DNA of 46,176 nt, taken from NCBI GenBank assembly GCA_020632665.1, contig JACKFC010000034.1, forward strand, positions 1-46,176, read 5' to 3'. The stretch comes from Deltaproteobacteria bacterium. Lineage in GTDB: Bacteria; Myxococcota_A; UBA9042. The number at the start of each line of letters is the position of its first letter. Within the stretch, counting starts at the first letter, position 1. The notes below the pieces were generated by a model. The model did not search any database and was not told the origin of the DNA. It saw only the letters and a program-made list of their open reading frames with translations. Made by a program: the position numbers and the translations under genes. This document shows positions 7,603 to 15,364 of this stretch, one piece after another.

Positions 7603-9881
7603 TCCGCCTCCTGCAGATACGCGAGCAAGGCCGCGCGCTCGACCGCCGTGAGCTTCGCCAGGGCGCCGTGCTTGCCGTCGGCCACGTCGGCGCGCGCCAG
7701 CACCGCGGCCAGCGTCGGCGCCGAGCCATCGTGCAGATAGGGTGCGGTGCCGAAGAGGCCGCGCGTGGTCGGCGTGTCCAACCCGGGCAGCGGCCCGCCG
7801 AGGCGCTTGCCCGAGCCGGGCCCCAGCGTTCCGACGTCGTGCAGCAGCGGCACGCCGCCGGGCCCGAGCGACGAATCGGTCTGCGCCGCGCCGCTGTGAC
7901 AGGCCGCGCAGCCCACGTCGGCGCGGGCGAAGATGGCCGCGCCGGCCTGCGCCTGCGGCGAGAGGGCGCCGCTCGCCGGGCGCGCCGCGCTGCGTGGGAA
8001 GGTGGTGAGGGAAGCGAGGTACGCCGCGAGCGCGTCGAGATCGGCCGAGCGACCGGCCTTGGCGGTGCCGAGCGTATCGCTGCAGAGCGCGAAATCGGCG
8101 TCCGAGAGCAGGCCGGTGCCGCCCTGGGCGTTGCGGATATCGTGCTCGAAGTCCTGGATCTCGTCGAAGTTGGCCGACCAATGCACCGGGCCGTGCGCGG
8201 TCCCGCCGCGACCGCGGAGATCCGGGGTATTGCGCATCCCCTCGCCGCGCTGGGTGAAGTCCCAGGTCCGCAAGTCGGGCGCGGCGTCGAGGTGGCAATG
8301 GGCGCAGGCGATGTAGCCGTCGAGCGCCAGCCGCTGGTCGAAGCTGTCGTTGAAGAGTTGCTTGCCGCGCAGGACCTCGGCCGGCAGCGGCTCGGTCGCC
8401 ACGGTCGGCAGGCGGGCGAGCACGGCGTCGGGCCACTGCGTCGTGTCGAGCAGGACCACTTCGCGCGAGAGCGAGGCGTCGACCGCGAGGATGGTGCCGT
8501 CCGGCGAGACGGCCAGCCCCTCGGGCGCATAGCCGAGATCGAGCGCCGCGCCAGCGCCGGTCCGCCGCAGCAGGTCGAGGCGATCGACGCTGCGCGAGCC
8601 GCGCATCGCGACGTAGAGCCAATCGCCACGCGGCGAGGCGACGGCGGCGGCGGCGAGGCCGCGATTCTCGAAGATCCAGCGATCGTCGAGGACGTCCTTG
8701 GCTTTGCCGGCGGCGTCGATCCCGAGCTGGGCGACGATCGCGCGGATCGCGGTGTCGTGCTCCAGCGTCAGGCCGTTGCGAAAGACGCCGTCGCGGTTGT
8801 TGGCGTGCGTCCCGGGAACCAAAGCGCTGCGGCCGTCGGGCAGCACGACCGCCGCGCCGAGGTAGCTCGGCACACCGCCGGAGACCGAGTCGGCCGGCTC
8901 GAGGTCGGCCCAGAGCACGGCCACCGGCTGCGGCGGCGCGGCCGGCTGGGCGGGGTCGATCACCGTGACGGTGCCGGCATCGGCGGCCGAGCGCCAGCGG
9001 CTGACGACGACCCGTCCGTCCGGCCAACGGGCCAGGCCGCGCGGATCCTGCACCGACGCGACCACGGTCAACGTCATCGCGCTCGGCTGCTCGACCGGCG
9101 CGGCGGTGTAGATCCGGCCTTCGCCCTGCGCACTCACCAACAAGCGGCCGTCGCCGGCGACCAGCAGCGCCGTCGGCTGCGCGCCCCAGCGCATCGGCAA
9201 CGCGTGCAACAAGGTCGTCGCCGCGGTGGTCGAGGGATCGTGCAGCTCGACCCGATCCGCCGCTTCGCAGGCGACGGCGAGCCGCTGCGCCGAGAGGTAG
9301 GCCACCGAGCGCGGGCCGGCGCAGACCGCAAGGCGCCGCTGCGGGGCCCAGCCGCCGCTGGCGTCGCGGGCGAAGAGCGCGACGTGATCGGCATCCGCGA
9401 CCGCGACCGCGAGTTGGTCACCGGCGGGCGCGAACGCCACCGAGCTGCTCTGCGCCGGCGCGAAGACGGCGGGCCGCGTCACCGCGACGACGTGCACCGC
9501 GGTATCCTTGCGACCGAGGGCGTCGATGGCCTCGACGCCGACGCTGTAGCGCCCCGCGGCGTCGAAGCGATGCTGGAGCACCGCCTCCTCGCCCTCGACC
9601 GTGGCGCCGTCGCCGAAGACGAAGCGGAAGCGCACCGCGTCGGTCGATGCCGACGCGTCGAACGTGACGTCGGCGCCGACCAGCGCTTCGTCGGGCGCAT
9701 GGAGCGCGGCGACTGGCGCGGCCGTGGTCGCCTGCGCGTCGGCAGCCGCGGGCGTCGTCGCGCCGCATCCGAGCAGCCCCAAGCCCACGACGAGCAGGAC
9801 GGCGGCGAGCAGGACGGCGGCGCGCAGGGCGCCGGCACGCTGGTCGGGCTGAAAGCATCGGGTTCGGTGGGGTTGGTGCAC
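7599..9881 (-). CDS. PKD/beta-propeller/di-haem cytochrome c peroxidase-like lipoprotein
   Basis: 760 residues from a GTG with GGAGAG upstream. The order is: signal peptide with lipobox LGLLGC, a PKD-type Ig fold (about 55-140, including RFVFGDGATVEG), a propeller of roughly six blades (about 145-500), then a cytochrome c peroxidase/MauG-like domain with two haem-attachment motifs, C526-AHC-H530 and C658-AAC-H662. The later part has the APYLHDGSAPTLAAVL block typical of these di-haem proteins. It should sit lipid-anchored in the periplasm or outer membrane and carry out electron transfer or an oxidation. Domain calls are firm; whether it reduces peroxide or modifies a substrate is open. It is coupled (ATGA) to the DUF218 gene. 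Confidence 0.9.
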   Translation of the reverse strand: MHQPHRTRCFQPDQRAGALRAAVLLAAVLLVVGLGLLGCGATTPAAADAQATTAAPVAALHAPDEALVGADVTFDASASTDAVRFRFVFGDGATVEGEEAVLQHRFDAAGRYSVGVEAIDALGRKDTAVHVVAVTRPAVFAPAQSSSVAFAPAGDQLAVAVADADHVALFARDASGGWAPQRRLAVCAGPRSVAYLSAQRLAVACEAADRVELHDPSTTAATTLLHALPMRWGAQPTALLVAGDGRLLVSAQGEGRIYTAAPVEQPSAMTLTVVASVQDPRGLARWPDGRVVVSRWRSAADAGTVTVIDPAQPAAPPQPVAVLWADLEPADSVSGGVPSYLGAAVVLPDGRSALVPGTHANNRDGVFRNGLTLEHDTAIRAIVAQLGIDAAGKAKDVLDDRWIFENRGLAAAAVASPRGDWLYVAMRGSRSVDRLDLLRRTGAGAALDLGYAPEGLAVSPDGTILAVDASLSREVVLLDTTQWPDAVLARLPTVATEPLPAEVLRGKQLFNDSFDQRLALDGYIACAHCHLDAAPDLRTWDFTQRGEGMRNTPDLRGRGGTAHGPVHWSANFDEIQDFEHDIRNAQGGTGLLSDADFALCSDTLGTAKAGRSADLDALAAYLASLTTFPRSAARPASGALSPQAQAGAAIFARADVGCAACHSGAAQTDSSLGPGGVPLLHDVGTLGPGSGKRLGGPLPGLDTPTTRGLFGTAPYLHDGSAPTLAAVLARADVADGKHGALAKLTAVERAALLAYLQEAE

Positions 9882-9995
9882 GGCGCTCTCCGGGCCGGCA
9901 CGCTAGCGGAAAGCGGTGCGCGCGGCGAGGCTTGACCGGTGCCGCAGATCGCGACGATCGTCGCGCGCAGGTGAGACGCAACGGAGGAGGCGACG

Positions 9996-11804
9996 ATGTT
10001 GGAGACGATCCCGGCGCGGTTGATGGCGCAGGCGACCGAGCGGCCGCAGGCCACGGCCTATGCGGTGAAGCAGCAGGGACGCTGGCAGACGACCAATTGG
10101 CGCACCTTCGTCGGCGAGGTCCGCACCGCGGCGCGTGCGCTGATGACGCTCGGGCTGCAACCGGGCGGCACGGTCTGCATCCTCGGCTTCAACCGCCCGG
10201 AGTGGTCGACGCTCGATTTCGCGGCGATGGCGGCGGGTGGCGTGCCTGCGGGCATCTACACGACGTGCTCGGCCGAAGAGGTCGCCTATATCGTCGGCCA
10301 CGCCGAGGCCAGCGTCGTGCTGGTCGAAGATGCCGCGCAGCTGGCCAAAGTGCAGGCACATTGGCCCGAGCTGTCTTCGTTGCAGCACGTCGTGCTGATG
10401 CGTGGCGCCGAGGCACCGGCGGACGACCCGCGGATCCTGACCTGGGAGCAGCTGCTGGCGCAGGCCGAGGCGACGTCCGAGGCGGAGCTGGACGCCCGTG
10501 TCGACGCGCTGCGGCCCGACGACCTCGCGACGCTGATCTACACCTCCGGCACGACCGGGCCGCCGAAGGGCGTGATGCTCTGCCATCGAAACCTGGCCTG
10601 GACCGCCAGCCTCGCCGGGCAGATCGTCGATATCCACGAGCGCGACTGCGCCGTCAGCTACCTGCCGCTCTCGCACATCGCCGAGCAGATCTTCACCCTG
10701 CACGGGCCGGCGACCTTCGGTTTCGCGATCTACTACGCCGAATCGCTCGACAAGGTCGCCGAGAATTTCAAGGAAGTCCGGCCGACGATCCTCTTCGCCG
10801 TGCCGCGGATCTGGGAAAAGATGCACGCCGGCATCAAGGGCCGCCTGGCCGAGATCGGCCCGGTGAAGCTGCGGCTCTTCGCGTGGGCCAGCGGGGTCGG
10901 CCGGCGCGCCGCCGAGGTCGAGAACCAAGGCTACGAGCTGCGCGGCCCGCTGGCGCTGCAATACAAGCTGGCCGACCGGCTGATCTTCTCCAAGGTCAAA
11001 GCCGCCATCGGGCTCGACCGGGTTCGCTTCGCCGTCAGCGGCGCGGCGCCGATCTCCGCCGACGTTCTCGAATTCCTGGCGGGCCTCGGGCTGACCATCC
11101 GCGAAGTCTACGGCCAATCGGAGGATACCGGCCCGACCTCGTTTAACCGCCCCGGCCGGACCCGCTTCGGCAGCGTCGGCCCGGCGGTGCCCGGCGTCGA
11201 TGTGCGGATCGCCGAAGATGACGAGATCCTGGTCAAGGGGCCGAACGTCTTCCTCGGCTACTACAAGGACCCCGCCGCGACTGCCGAGGCGCTGCACGAC
11301 GGCTGGCTGCTCTCGGGCGACCTCGGCCGGGTCGACGCCGACGGCTACCTGCACATCACTGGCCGGAAGAAGGAGATCATCATCACTGCGGGCGGCAAGA
11401 ATATCGCGCCGAAGAATCTCGAGGCCAGCCTCAAGGACGACGACCTGATCGCCGAAGCCGTTGTGATCGGAGACAGGCGGAAATACCTCAGCGCCCTGCT
11501 CGCGCTCGATCCCGAAGCGCTCGAACGCTTCGCCGCGGCGCGCGGGATCGACCCGGCCAAGGTCCGCGAGAGCGCGGAGCTGCAGAAGGCGCTGCAGGCC
11601 GCCGTCGACGCGACCAACGCGCGCTTCGCCCGGGTCGAGCACATCCGCCGATTCGCGGTCCTGCCCGGCCTGCTCACGGTCGAAGCCGGCGAGCTGACGC
11701 CGACGCTCAAGGTCAAGCGCCGCGTCATCAACGAGCGCTATGCCGAGACCATCGCCTCGCTCTACGAGGGCGACGCCGACGGGGCCATCCGCGCCGCCTT
11801 CTGA
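9996..11804 (+). CDS. Long-chain fatty acyl-CoA synthetase (AMP-forming)
   Basis: 602 residues, the usual length of the long-chain (FadD15/bubblegum-like) branch. The P-loop-like AMP-binding motif TSGTTGPPKG is at 183-192. It is followed by LPLSHIAEQI, PRIWEKMHAGI, VYGQSEDTGP, and the hinge region GDLGRVDADGYLHITGRKKE with the A10-type Lys context AGGKNIAPKN. It activates fatty acids to acyl-CoA in the cytoplasm for beta-oxidation or lipid synthesis. A strong ribosome site (GGAGGAGG) precedes the ATG. It is divergent from the cytochrome lipoprotein gene and convergent with the NHL lipoprotein gene, whose stop lies 18 bases away. Confidence 0.94.
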   Translation: MLETIPARLMAQATERPQATAYAVKQQGRWQTTNWRTFVGEVRTAARALMTLGLQPGGTVCILGFNRPEWSTLDFAAMAAGGVPAGIYTTCSAEEVAYIVGHAEASVVLVEDAAQLAKVQAHWPELSSLQHVVLMRGAEAPADDPRILTWEQLLAQAEATSEAELDARVDALRPDDLATLIYTSGTTGPPKGVMLCHRNLAWTASLAGQIVDIHERDCAVSYLPLSHIAEQIFTLHGPATFGFAIYYAESLDKVAENFKEVRPTILFAVPRIWEKMHAGIKGRLAEIGPVKLRLFAWASGVGRRAAEVENQGYELRGPLALQYKLADRLIFSKVKAAIGLDRVRFAVSGAAPISADVLEFLAGLGLTIREVYGQSEDTGPTSFNRPGRTRFGSVGPAVPGVDVRIAEDDEILVKGPNVFLGYYKDPAATAEALHDGWLLSGDLGRVDADGYLHITGRKKEIIITAGGKNIAPKNLEASLKDDDLIAEAVVIGDRRKYLSALLALDPEALERFAAARGIDPAKVRESAELQKALQAAVDATNARFARVEHIRRFAVLPGLLTVEAGELTPTLKVKRRVINERYAETIASLYEGDADGAIRAAF

Positions 11805-11822
11805 GCGGCTTTCTGATCCGGG

Positions 11823-14800
11823 CTACGGCGCGAGCTTGCAGGCTTTCTGCGGATCGTTGAGGCGACGGACGCGGAAGCCGGTCTGCGACGCGATGAAGAG
11901 CTCGCCCAGGCCGTCGTCGACCACGCCGGTCGGTCCGTCGAAGGTCGCCTTGTCGAGCGTGCCGTTGGCGTTGCCCTGCGCGCTGCCGGCGTAGGTGTAG
12001 ACGTTGCCGTCGGCCTGTACGACGCGGATCCTGTGGTTGGCCGAGTCCGCGACGAGCAGCTCGCCCGCGCCGTCGATCCAGAGCCCCCACGGCGCCGAGA
12101 AGCGCGCGGCGGTGCCGATATCGTCGAGGTAGCCGGCCTGGGCCGCGCCGGCGAGGGTGGTCACCGTGCCGCTCTGCAGCCGGCGGATGCGGTTGCCCGC
12201 CTTGTCCGCGACGTAGATCGTGCCGTCCTTCGCCACCGCGATGCCGGTCGGACCGTTGAAGGTCGCGCTGGCGGCCGCGCCATCGGTCGCGCCCGCGGTG
12301 CCGTCGCCGGCGAGGGTGGTGACGGTGCCGTCGGCGACGAGCGTCCGCAGGCGGTGGTTGCCGGCGTCGGCGATGACGTAGCCGCTGCTGGTCCGGGCGA
12401 TGCCCATCGGATTGTCGAACATCGCGCCGGTGCCCTGGCCATCCTTGTAGCCACCGGTCGGCGGCTGGCCGAGGCCGCCGGGCGTATTGCTGCCGGCGAG
12501 CGTGGTGACCGACGCGCCGGCGATCTTCACCACGCGGACCTTGTGGCTGCCGCTGTCGAGCACGTAGAGGTTCTCCCCCGCAGCGTCTGCCACCAGCGCA
12601 GCGGGGTTGTAGAAGCGGGCCGAATCGGCGACAGCGTCGGTCTCGCCGGCGATGCCCTGACCAGCGAGGGTCGTCACGTTCTGGTCCTTGTCGACGGCGC
12701 GCACGCGGTGGTCGAGCCAGTCGGCGACGTAGACCGTGGTGCCGACCCGGGCGAGGCCGGTGGGCAGCTTGAACTGCGCGAGCTCGCCCTTGGCGTCGGT
12801 GAAGCCCTGGGTCGAGCCGGCCCAGGTGCTGACCTCGGCGTCCGCCGGCGTACCGGAGCATGTGCCGCCGCTGCAGGCGTCGTTCTCGGTGCACGCGTCG
12901 CCGTCGTTGCAGCTGGTGCCGTCGGTGGCCGCGGTATGCTTGCAGCCCGTCGCCTTGTCGCAGCTGTCGACGGTGCACGGCTTGCCGTCGTCGCAATCCA
13001 CCATCGCCCCGGCCGCGCAGGCGCCGGCGCCGTCGCAGCCGTCGGGCGCGGTGCAGGCATCGCCGTCGGTGCAGGTCGCGCCCTTGGCCATCGGAACCGC
13101 GGGCTTGCAGGTCGACGTCCCGGTGTCGCAGGCGTTCTCGGTGCAGGCGTTGCCGTCGTCGCAGTCGGCGTCCTTGCCGCAGGAGCAGGTGTCCTTGCCG
13201 GTGCACTTGCCGGCGACGCAGGCGTCGTTCTCGGTGCAGGTATCGCCGTCGGTGCAGGCGGTGCCGTCGGTCTTGGCGACGTTCTGGCAGCCCTTGACCT
13301 TGTCGCAGCTATCGTCGGTGCAGGGCTCGTTGTCGTCGCAATCCTTGCTCTTGCCGGGCACGCACGCGGCGCCGCTGCCTGTATCGCCGCAGGCGTCGCC
13401 CTCGGTGCATGCGTCGCCGTCGTCGCAGCTCTTGCTCGAGGGCGCGTTGATGCACTTCTTGCTGCCGGTCTCGCAGGAATCGTCGGTGCAGGCGTTGTTG
13501 TCCTCGCAGTCGGCGACTTTGTCGCAGCCGCAGGGCTGGTCGAGGTGCTGGCAGCCCTTGACCTTGTCGCAGCTGTCGGCCGTGCAGGCGTCGCCGTCGT
13601 CGCAGCCGAGGTCCTTGCCGAGGCAGCTGCCGCTGCTGTCGCAGAGCGTCTGCAGGGTGCAGGCGTCGCCGTCCTCGCAGGCCGCGCCGTCGGGGCGCTG
13701 GCTGACGACGCATGCGCCGGTGCCGGCGAAGCAATGCGCGAGGAAGCAGGGACCGGGCGCGGTGCAGACCTTCGCCGGTCCGGCGAGGCAGGTGCCGGCC
13801 GAGCAGGTGCCCAGGCCAGTGCAGAGGTTGCCATCGTCACAGCCGGCGCCGTCGGGGCTCTGGCTGGTCTTGCAGCCGGTGGCCTTGTCGCAGCTGTCGA
13901 TGGTGCAGGGGTCGCCGTCGTTGCAGACCCGCGCTGTGCCGGCGCAAGAGCCGTCGGCGGAACAGAGGTCGGTCTGCGTACAGGCGTCGCCGTCGTCGCA
14001 GAGCAGGCCGGTGGTCAGCTTGTTCTCGCAGGTGCCGGCGGCGCAGGCGTCGATCGTGCAAGGCTTGCCGTCGTCGCAGTTCTTCGCTTTGGCGCCGGTG
14101 CAGGCGCCGGCCTTGCACGCCTCGCCCTCGGAGCAGGCGTTGCCGTCGTCACAGGCCTTGCCCTCGGCGAAGAGGTTGCGGCAGCCGAGCTGGGCGTGGC
14201 AGCTGTCGACGGTGCACTCGTTGTCGTCGTTGCAGTCGAGCGCGGTGCCCTTGACGCATTTGCCGGCCGCGCAGGCGTCGCCCACGGTGCAGACGGTGCC
14301 GTCGGCGTCGCAGGGCGCGGTGGTCGGCTCGTTCTTGCAGCCGTTGTCGCCGGCGCAGGTATCGAGCGTGCAGGGGTTGCCGTCGTCGCAGGTGGCTTCG
14401 TCGACCAGGCCGTCGCAATCGTCGTCGATGGTGTTGCAGGCCTCGACCTGCGGCACCTTCGCGCTGCAGGCAGAGAGGCCAGCCGCACCGCAGGCGCGCG
14501 TGCCGTTGCAGCGGCCGAGCAACTTGCCGTTGGCGGAGGTCTCGGCGTAGCAGGTCGTGCTCGACTTGGCGGCGATCGCGGCCGCCGAGCAGGTGCAGGT
14601 GCCGAAGCTCTCGGCTGGCGCGCCGGCGTCGGCCACGCGCACGCAGCGGTTGCCGCTGCCGCCTTCGACGCTCTGCGCCGCGGTGCAGCGGTAGCCCTCG
14701 CCACAATCAGCGTCACCCAAGCAGCTCACGGCGCAGAAGTTGCCGGCGGCGCCGTAGCGCACGCAGGCCGAGTCGTGCAGGCCGAAGACGCGGCAATCCT

Positions 14801-15263
14801 TGCTCGCCTTGCACGGGTCGCAGAGCCGGGCGCGGCCGTCGACGCAGACGTTGTAGAGGCCATCGGCGCCGGCGAGCTCGCGGCAGCGTTGCCCCTCGGG
14901 GCAGATCCCCTCTTCGCACTCGGTGCCGCAGGCTTTGGCGATCTTGCCGTCCGGACCGGGCAGATCGAGGCATAGGCCGGTGTCGCAGTCGGCGTCGGCG
15001 CTGCACGCGCAACCCCAGCCGCCCGGGCAGGCGCGCGGGTCGACCACGTCGAAGCCGCCGACGTCGGAGGTGCCGGTCGCCGCGTCGGGCAAGGTCGTGC
15101 CGTCCGCGGCGGTGTCCGCGACGCCGCCGTCGCTCTCGCTGCTGCCGGGGTCGGAGCAAGCCGAAAGGACGCCGATCAGCAGCGCGGTCAGCGACGCCGT
15201 CAGCGCGTTGCGGGCGCTTGCAGTGAGGTCGCGCTGGGGACGGAGGGAATCGTGTCGGTGCAT
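11823..15263 (-). CDS. Large Cys-rich lipoprotein with MopE motif, CDDGNACT repeats and six-bladed NHL propeller
   Basis: 1146 residues. The start ATG at 15263 has GAGGAG upstream and gives a signal peptide with lipobox LSAC. Next comes an Asp/Thr/Gly linker, a header CPGGWGCACSADADCD, a module beginning CDPCKASKDC, a MopE-like putative metal-binding motif (NTIDDDCDGLVDEATC) and about 18 Cys-rich units of the CDDGNxCTxDxC type (roughly residues 280-800). Six NHL repeats (each with PTGIA...IYVADxxNHRIR features) form the C-terminal propeller. NHL folds bind peptides, RNA or ligands; here it should face outside the cell. The frame stays open further upstream on the minus strand, but that part lies inside the next gene. 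It follows the PHP lipoprotein gene by about 100 bases and may share its transcript. Confidence 0.9.
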   Translation of the reverse strand: MHRHDSLRPQRDLTASARNALTASLTALLIGVLSACSDPGSSESDGGVADTAADGTTLPDAATGTSDVGGFDVVDPRACPGGWGCACSADADCDTGLCLDLPGPDGKIAKACGTECEEGICPEGQRCRELAGADGLYNVCVDGRARLCDPCKASKDCRVFGLHDSACVRYGAAGNFCAVSCLGDADCGEGYRCTAAQSVEGGSGNRCVRVADAGAPAESFGTCTCSAAAIAAKSSTTCYAETSANGKLLGRCNGTRACGAAGLSACSAKVPQVEACNTIDDDCDGLVDEATCDDGNPCTLDTCAGDNGCKNEPTTAPCDADGTVCTVGDACAAGKCVKGTALDCNDDNECTVDSCHAQLGCRNLFAEGKACDDGNACSEGEACKAGACTGAKAKNCDDGKPCTIDACAAGTCENKLTTGLLCDDGDACTQTDLCSADGSCAGTARVCNDGDPCTIDSCDKATGCKTSQSPDGAGCDDGNLCTGLGTCSAGTCLAGPAKVCTAPGPCFLAHCFAGTGACVVSQRPDGAACEDGDACTLQTLCDSSGSCLGKDLGCDDGDACTADSCDKVKGCQHLDQPCGCDKVADCEDNNACTDDSCETGSKKCINAPSSKSCDDGDACTEGDACGDTGSGAACVPGKSKDCDDNEPCTDDSCDKVKGCQNVAKTDGTACTDGDTCTENDACVAGKCTGKDTCSCGKDADCDDGNACTENACDTGTSTCKPAVPMAKGATCTDGDACTAPDGCDGAGACAAGAMVDCDDGKPCTVDSCDKATGCKHTAATDGTSCNDGDACTENDACSGGTCSGTPADAEVSTWAGSTQGFTDAKGELAQFKLPTGLARVGTTVYVADWLDHRVRAVDKDQNVTTLAGQGIAGETDAVADSARFYNPAALVADAAGENLYVLDSGSHKVRVVKIAGASVTTLAGSNTPGGLGQPPTGGYKDGQGTGAMFDNPMGIARTSSGYVIADAGNHRLRTLVADGTVTTLAGDGTAGATDGAAASATFNGPTGIAVAKDGTIYVADKAGNRIRRLQSGTVTTLAGAAQAGYLDDIGTAARFSAPWGLWIDGAGELLVADSANHRIRVVQADGNVYTYAGSAQGNANGTLDKATFDGPTGVVDDGLGELFIASQTGFRVRRLNDPQKACKLAP
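12840..14420 (-). repeat. Array of Cys-rich CDDGNxCTxDxC units
   Basis: About 18 imperfect units of 20-30 codons, each with four Cys, alternate between a CDDGxPCTxDxC form and a CDDGxACTExDxC form. They are diverged at DNA level, so the array is old and kept by selection on protein. It spans the middle of the NHL lipoprotein. Confidence 0.85.
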
Positions 15264-15364
15264 GCCGGCTCCTCGGGCAGATCGCCGACGGTCAGCGTAC
15301 CCCGTGCGCACGCGCGGCTCAATTTCGCCGATCGAATCTACCCACGCCGGCGTCGGCGCGCGTT

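Noticed and set aside
4796..8629. Minus-strand open frame of 1277 codons crossing several plus-strand genes
   Set aside because: It crosses the CofD-like and glutamate-synthase-like genes, which have diagnostic motifs; the translation is Arg/Ala-rich and without motifs.
12033..14975. A 980-codon plus-strand frame antisense to the NHL lipoprotein
   Set aside because: Its repetitive Ala/Val/Gly text is the antisense image of the Cys-rich array; no signal peptide, ribosome site or domain.
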